A stretch of 64,000 bases of DNA from Saccharomyces mikatae IFO 1815. Taxonomy: Eukaryota > Ascomycota > Saccharomycetes > Saccharomycetales > Saccharomycetaceae. The stretch is taken from the NCBI RefSeq assembly GCF_947241705.1, contig NC_079269.1, positions 310,001 to 374,000 on the forward strand, in the 5' to 3' direction. The stretch's first letter is position 1. Each line of letters starts with the position of its first letter. The translations under genes and the position numbers were made by a program. Shown here one piece after another: positions 59,628 through 64,000 of the stretch. The notes under the pieces are model-generated. The model saw only the letters and a program-made list of their open reading frames with translations, was not told where the DNA came from and did no database searches.

Positions 59628-60932
59628 ATGGCAGTACATTGGACAATTGTGGATGAAATAAGACTTCTTAGATGGGTATCCGAATTCAAGCCGGCCGGAA
59701 TTCATAAGCATTTCCACATGTTTTGCATAGTTGAAAGAATGAACTCGCCAGACAAGTACCCAGTGACATTATTACAGAAGGAAACCATGAAGCTGGGGAA
59801 AGTTTTTACTGCAAAAGATATATGGGATAAACTTGGCCAATCGTACAGTTTAAAAGATATTGATGAAATGGAGAACGCCTATTCATTGGCAACCATTACG
59901 GAGAGTTCGGTGAACGATAATGACACTGGTGGCAATGGAGAATTTCGTGAAGAAACTTTGCTTGAGTTAAATAATCGAATAAGATCGCAGAAACAAGATT
60001 TTACTCTGCCTTGGGATGAATACGGTGAATTAATCTTGGAGAATGCAAAAAAAAGCCCCACCTCTAATGAAGATGGACCTCAAACTGAAGATGCGAATGA
60101 CGAGAATAATAAAATTCCAACAGAGAATATTGCTAATCATTTAAACAATAATATCAAGGAGAAAAAAGGCAAGGTGGTTGATAAAGTTAAAGAATTGAGT
60201 GAACGCCAAGCAAAAGAAATTACAAGTCTAATCAAACCCAAGACGGAAGTCACGGCAGAGTCGCAATGTACTGAAAAGCAACACAAAACGGAATATATGA
60301 GTGATGAGGATCAAAACACAAAAACAGCAGGTAAAACAGCAGCTCCGGTAAGAAAATCACAACGATTGAAAAGAAATAAAGAGGTTAAATTTGAAGATGA
60401 AGAAAGGGAGAATAAAGGAGAAGAAGATGGAAAGGAGGAAAACCGAATAGAAGGAAAAGAGGAAGAACAAAAAGAGGAAAAAGAACGAAAAGAACAGATA
60501 GAAGAAGTTCAGAAGATGAAAGAAAACCCCAAAGATGAAATGGATGAGGAAAATCATAGAAATGGGGAAGATTATAATGAGCGTGAAAAATCAACATCCT
60601 ACGAAAATAGTAATGGTTCGGAAAGTGAAGAAGTTGATGAAGCATTGGGATATGAGTCTGAACGTGAGAGAGATCTTTCAGAGAAGACGCCTGAGCTGGG
60701 AAGGGATAATTCAAAAAAGAAAGTCGAGAACAAAAAAGATGAACTGCAGAATGACGTAAAAAAGGATTCTGGAGCTAAAAATGAACCACTAGCGAAGAGA
60801 ACTCGACATTCGTCATCTGCAGGTAACACTAGCAATGAGACATCACCTAAAAGGAAAAGGCGGAAGGCAGGTTCGCGTAAAAATAGCCCTCCAGCCACTA
60901 GGGTTTCCAGCAGGCTACGAAATAAGAAGTAG
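59628..60932 (+). CDS. EAF7: NuA4 histone acetyltransferase subunit Eaf7
   Basis: MRGBP-family subunit of NuA4, part of the Eaf3-Eaf5-Eaf7 submodule. It is 434 aa against about 425 in S. cerevisiae. The start is the ATG giving MAVHWTIVDEIRLL, aligned to the expected N-terminus. The conserved EAF7 domain covers about residues 4-85 (LRWVSEFKPAGIHKHFHMFCIVERMN). A very charged Lys/Glu tail is interrupted by a basic AT-hook-like stretch (PVRKSQRLKR). The end is a conserved nuclear sequence, KRKRRKAGSRKNSPPATRVSSRLRN in shorter overlapping parts. The tail is highly diverged and repeat-like. Confidence 0.93.
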   Translation: MAVHWTIVDEIRLLRWVSEFKPAGIHKHFHMFCIVERMNSPDKYPVTLLQKETMKLGKVFTAKDIWDKLGQSYSLKDIDEMENAYSLATITESSVNDNDTGGNGEFREETLLELNNRIRSQKQDFTLPWDEYGELILENAKKSPTSNEDGPQTEDANDENNKIPTENIANHLNNNIKEKKGKVVDKVKELSERQAKEITSLIKPKTEVTAESQCTEKQHKTEYMSDEDQNTKTAGKTAAPVRKSQRLKRNKEVKFEDEERENKGEEDGKEENRIEGKEEEQKEEKERKEQIEEVQKMKENPKDEMDEENHRNGEDYNEREKSTSYENSNGSESEEVDEALGYESERERDLSEKTPELGRDNSKKKVENKKDELQNDVKKDSGAKNEPLAKRTRHSSSAGNTSNETSPKRKRRKAGSRKNSPPATRVSSRLRNKK

Positions 60933-61178
60933 CCACTGCGTTATATAGGGATCACGAGGCAGAAATACGCATTTGCCACATAGAAAAACGTGTATTCAAT
61001 AAAAATATACCAGATATAGATAAAAACCACCTTAATGGAGAATTAGAATATAAATGTGCTTACTCTCGTCTAATTTTTCGTAATTATATATCTATTTCAA
61101 TTAAGGGCCGACCACTTGCCGTGAACAAAAATAAAAATAAAAATCAGACAAGCAGCTCAGTTAAGTAGTATCATTCTT

Positions 61179-61523
61179 TTAGTTCACTTTCAACAATTCG
61201 ACGTCGAAAACCAAAGTACTGTTAGGTGGAATTAAACCTGGGAAACCACGTGGACCATAAGCATATGGACCTGGGATGGTTAATCTAGCTTTTTCACCCA
61301 CAGACAACTTTGGAATACCAACATCCCACCCCTTGATGACTTGACCGACACCAATGTTACATTGAAATGGAGAGCCCCTGTCAACAGAGGAATCAAATTT
61401 TTGGCCGTTTTCTAAGGTACCGGTATAATGGATAGTAACCAAATCACCAGTCTTTGGGAAAGTGGCACCATCACCTGGGGAAATTCTGTCAATTTTGACG
61501 TTACCTTCAATTACTTCAGACAT
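61179..61523 (-). CDS. FPR1: FKBP12 peptidyl-prolyl isomerase Fpr1
   Basis: Cytosolic and nuclear cis-trans prolyl isomerase that binds FK506 and rapamycin; the rapamycin complex inhibits TORC1. It is 114 aa and appears identical to the remembered S. cerevisiae protein. Drug and active-site residues are in the family blocks [29 protein letters not shown] and [15 protein letters not shown]. Codon bias is high. It is the most conserved gene of the window. Confidence 0.98.
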   Translation of the reverse strand: MSEVIEGNVKIDRISPGDGATFPKTGDLVTIHYTGTLENGQKFDSSVDRGSPFQCNIGVGQVIKGWDVGIPKLSVGEKARLTIPGPYAYGPRGFPGLIPPNSTLVFDVELLKVN

Positions 61524-61750
61524 TACTACTTTTTTTGATTAATTGTTTGCTTGAACCAGTGTTTTAGATAACTGGTAATATTTTAACTCACTACAATTTT
61601 GTCCCAAGATCCTTTCAACGACGTTCTTTTTCGGCAATTTTTTTTTCCTCATTAGGACCAAGGCGGGTGAGGGGCGTTGCAAAGAATTCCAGTATGTAAT
61701 TCAAAAGGAAACGATCATAAGCTATACATATATGAAGAGCTATAAATTAT

Positions 61751-62881
61751 CTATTTCAAGACCGCAACCAACTTCTCTCCGGAGTTTCTTCCATGCTTAA
61801 TATCGTCAAGTAATTGTGGCACATCCTCTAAGCCATTTTTGTAAACCTTCACTGGGATATGGTAAATTTCACCGTCATTGATTTTTGGGTTGATGAACTC
61901 AATGAATTTAATGGCCGCCGCCTTGTATTGAGGGTCTGCCGGTAATGTAAATGTGCCAAAAGGAACGTCGTTGCCACCTATCAAGTACAACAAGGTCCCT
62001 TCAATACTGACGTTTTGTTTCCTATCTTCCTCTTTAATATTCTTCTCGGTTAAAGTTGTTAACTGAATGATGGTAGCGTCCAAATCATCAGCGGCACATT
62101 TATAAACCTGCTGAATAGTTTCTGTATTAGAGACACAATCTACCAAGTAGGTAAGATTGTTGTGCTTCTTCTTAATCTGCTCAATAACATCAGCATCATG
62201 GTAGTCAAAAAGCTCATCGGCACCATAATCTTTCAATTGTTTTTCATGCTTACGAGAAGCAACAACAATTATCTTGCTAAAACCATGTAGCTTTTTGGCC
62301 AATTGAATCAACATCTGACCAACGCCAGTGGCACCACCCCAAAATAAGATAGGATGGTCCCTTTGTGCTTTAGGGGGCTCCCATTTCATGTCCAAACCGA
62401 AGCTATGGGTAAGGACCATACCGGCAGTGGTCAGCGAAACTGGGAGCGTGACTGCACCTTCCAAAGACCTGACAGGACCCTCGGACAGCTTATCCTTGCC
62501 GCACAATCTGAACTCTCTCGCTGGTTTATAAGCAATCTCAGATGAGATGGCAGAATATTCAGCAAAGGCACCGTTTGAAGGGAACCTCACTGACGCACCA
62601 TGAATAACCCCATATATGTAGTCACCAATGGAAAACTCTGCTGCATCAACATTTGGACCCAACTTCACGATTTGGCCGGCTGCATCACAACCCAGGAGAG
62701 CACCCTGAGGTCCAATCTTGTAATCAATATGTTTCCAATCGGTAGGATTACCAGCAACAGCAACAGTCTTAATCAGAACGAAACCTTCTTCTAGTTCAGG
62801 AATGGGAATGTCATGTTTGACAACGGCTTTGCCATTTTCAATGACAACAGCTTTCATCGTTTCTGGAATCGAGGCGGACAT
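61751..62881 (-). CDS. YNL134C: MDR-family NAD(P)H-dependent oxidoreductase (YNL134C)
   Basis: A 376-aa zinc-independent medium-chain dehydrogenase/reductase, equal in length to S. cerevisiae YNL134C, for which aldehyde (furfural-type) reductase activity is reported as I recall. It has the GroES-like N-terminal fold with GNPTDWKHID. The quinone-reductase segment LGCDAAGQIVKLG and the Rossmann motif ILFWGGATGVGQMLIQLAK are present. The Cys/His ligands of zinc alcohol dehydrogenases are not evident. The promoter carries a Yap1-type site, fitting induction by stress. Confidence 0.93.
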   Translation of the reverse strand: MSASIPETMKAVVIENGKAVVKHDIPIPELEEGFVLIKTVAVAGNPTDWKHIDYKIGPQGALLGCDAAGQIVKLGPNVDAAEFSIGDYIYGVIHGASVRFPSNGAFAEYSAISSEIAYKPAREFRLCGKDKLSEGPVRSLEGAVTLPVSLTTAGMVLTHSFGLDMKWEPPKAQRDHPILFWGGATGVGQMLIQLAKKLHGFSKIIVVASRKHEKQLKDYGADELFDYHDADVIEQIKKKHNNLTYLVDCVSNTETIQQVYKCAADDLDATIIQLTTLTEKNIKEEDRKQNVSIEGTLLYLIGGNDVPFGTFTLPADPQYKAAAIKFIEFINPKINDGEIYHIPVKVYKNGLEDVPQLLDDIKHGRNSGEKLVAVLK

Positions 62882-63521
62882 ATTTAAAATGTGGTATAGT
62901 ATTAGTTTTCCCTGTACTAAAAGTATCGATATATTCTACATAGGTAAACAGTCCTAAAAAGGAGTGAAGAAAAAAAAGTTATGGAAAGAAAAGCTTCTCC
63001 TTTTAAATGAATTACATATCCGAGGTTCGTTAAAAATAGCCCCAAACCCTTAGCATCTGTCCATAAGCATCGATGACGATCCAGGAAAGGGAGGCCATCT
63101 GCCAAGTACTAAGAGTACGCAGGACGGAACCGCGCGACCACGGTATACGGATCCGAGAAGAGAAACTTTAGTCAGCGGGGGCTGTGATTACGACTAGGAA
63201 TTCCTGAAATAGTTGAAACGAGCAGTTATTTGCCAGCAATTTGCTACTCCATTCCATAACAACTATTGCCGTTCAAATTGCGGTGCTTTGGAAATATGAA
63301 CATTGCTTTTTCCTACTATCTTTCATTCCTTCCTTGAGCAAGCTTTTCAGCGCAATACCGGAAAGACTACGTCGTAGAAAGGCGTAGAAAATAAAAAGTT
63401 CCACTATATCACCAATGTTCTATGTATATTATGTAATGAAGTTTCAACAATAGTTTCCATCATTAGGCATCTCTAATTCCATTCATTTTTCTATGTGAGA
63501 TAGAATGGGCAGACAACCGCA
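62882..63521. promoter_or_regulatory. YNL134C promoter and FYV6 3' side
   Basis: 640 bp. TTAGTCA at 63168-63174 is the Yap1 element variant known from GSH1. CGG triplets at 63141-63143 and 63148-63150, plus an inverted one at 63153-63155, could bind a zinc-cluster factor. A GCGGGGG run follows. All sit about 260-300 bp upstream of YNL134C. No gene is seen. Confidence 0.5.
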
Positions 63522-64000
63522 TCACTTCTCAAGTTTTTTATTCAGTTTCTTTATGGATACTTTTATTTTCGGTTTGGAGCTGGACGGCTTTACGCCCCTG
63601 ATTAGCATTTTGCCAGTTAAACTAGTTCGAGTTTCTGTATTTTCTTCTGTATTACGCGCAGGATCATTTTCACTAAGTAAAGCTTTTTGCTTTCTTTCAA
63701 AAATAACTGCCTTGGTATTCAGGTAGTTGTTAAATTCTTTTTCCTTTTTCAGTAACTCATTCTTGCTATTCTGGTAGAATTCCAGGTCATCTTTGCTCAA
63801 TCTAGTAAAACTTTCGCGGTCTCTCACCAAACCGTTGTATTGCTTTTGCTTGCTTATAGCGTTTGATCTCAGCTGATCCCGCAAAGACTTTCTGGTTTTC
63901 CTTCTATATTCTGATTCGTACTTCTTTTGCTCCACTTGTTCTCGTATCTTCTGAGTCTCTACATTACCTACTCCCTCCGAGACAAATTTTAATGGTTTTT
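63522..64000 (-). CDS. FYV6: Splicing-associated protein Fyv6 (5' partial)
   Basis: Nuclear FAM192A/PIP30-domain protein. Fyv6 takes part in the second step of splicing and was earlier linked to end-joining. The frame is open to the window edge, so the N-terminus is missing. 158 residues are visible, beginning about 14 residues into the protein (PLKFVSEGVGNVETQKIREQ); S. cerevisiae Fyv6 is 173 aa. A charged helix (KYESEYRRKTRKSLRDQL) and the YNGLVRDRESFTRLSKDDLEFY segment are the conserved part. The tail is basic (KPKIKVSIKKLNKKL). The GTG at 63935 is an internal Val, not a start. Confidence 0.93.
   Translation of the reverse strand, partial: KPLKFVSEGVGNVETQKIREQVEQKKYESEYRRKTRKSLRDQLRSNAISKQKQYNGLVRDRESFTRLSKDDLEFYQNSKNELLKKEKEFNNYLNTKAVIFERKQKALLSENDPARNTEENTETRTSLTGKMLIRGVKPSSSKPKIKVSIKKLNKKLEK

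Noticed and set aside
1-64000. Ty elements or solo LTRs in the longer gaps
   Set aside because: I looked for Ty1/Ty2, Ty3 and Ty4 LTR ends in the gaps and saw none. The gaps look like ordinary promoters.

Overview
This window is yeast nuclear DNA from a Saccharomyces sensu stricto genome. It corresponds to a segment of the left arm of chromosome XIV, from APC1 (YNL172W) to FYV6 (YNL133C). The evidence is an unbroken run of recognisable genes in the S. cerevisiae order, compact spacing, and introns with exact GTATGT donors and TACTAAC branch points. Some proteins match remembered S. cerevisiae sequences exactly (Fpr1). Others differ at many residues or in repeat length (Igo1, Inn1, Srv2, Yck2, Eaf7). 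The source is therefore probably a close relative (S. paradoxus or S. mikatae grade) or a divergent lineage rather than the reference strain. That placement rests on memory, not on an alignment.

Layout. 1-8.0 kb: APC1 (5' end cut off), PSD1, FMP41. 8.5-15.5 kb: SKO1, BNI5, YNL165W, IBD2, with a candidate replication origin between SKO1 and BNI5. 15.9-24 kb: EFL1, the small gene YNL162W-A, intron-containing RPL42A, CBK1. 24-29.3 kb: a long regulated promoter and YGP1, then ASI2 and PGA1. 29.4-35.2 kb: IGO1, NSG2, an unnamed 74-codon ORF, CUZ1, YCK2, GIM3. 35.4-41.8 kb: INN1, RPC31, PGA2, ALF1, intron-containing LSM7, YNL146W, and the a-factor gene MFA2 behind an alpha2-Mcm1 operator. 42-49.8 kb: YNL144C, a 2.4 kb intergenic stretch with a GATA-box cluster, MEP2, AAH1. 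50-64 kb: THO2, intron-containing YSF3, SRV2, NAM9, EAF7, FPR1, YNL134C and FYV6 (5' end cut off).

The genes are ordinary single-copy yeast genes, each with its own promoter, and they do not form one pathway. Some functional groups can be seen. Ribosome production and growth: EFL1, RPL42A, RPC31 and AAH1, with PAC or PAC+RRPE promoter elements at three of the four. Cell wall, bud neck and cytokinesis: CBK1, BNI5, INN1, SRV2, YGP1. Stress, nutrient and quiescence control: SKO1, IGO1, MEP2. ER and nuclear membrane: PGA1, PGA2, ASI2, NSG2. mRNA metabolism: LSM7, YSF3, THO2, FYV6.

I found no transposon, LTR, tRNA gene, CRISPR array or horizontally transferred cluster. I also found no credible undescribed multigene system. 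The items most worth following up are promoter architectures, a small membrane-type ORF overlapping NSG2, upstream in-frame extensions, and fast-changing repeats inside kinase and cytokinesis genes.
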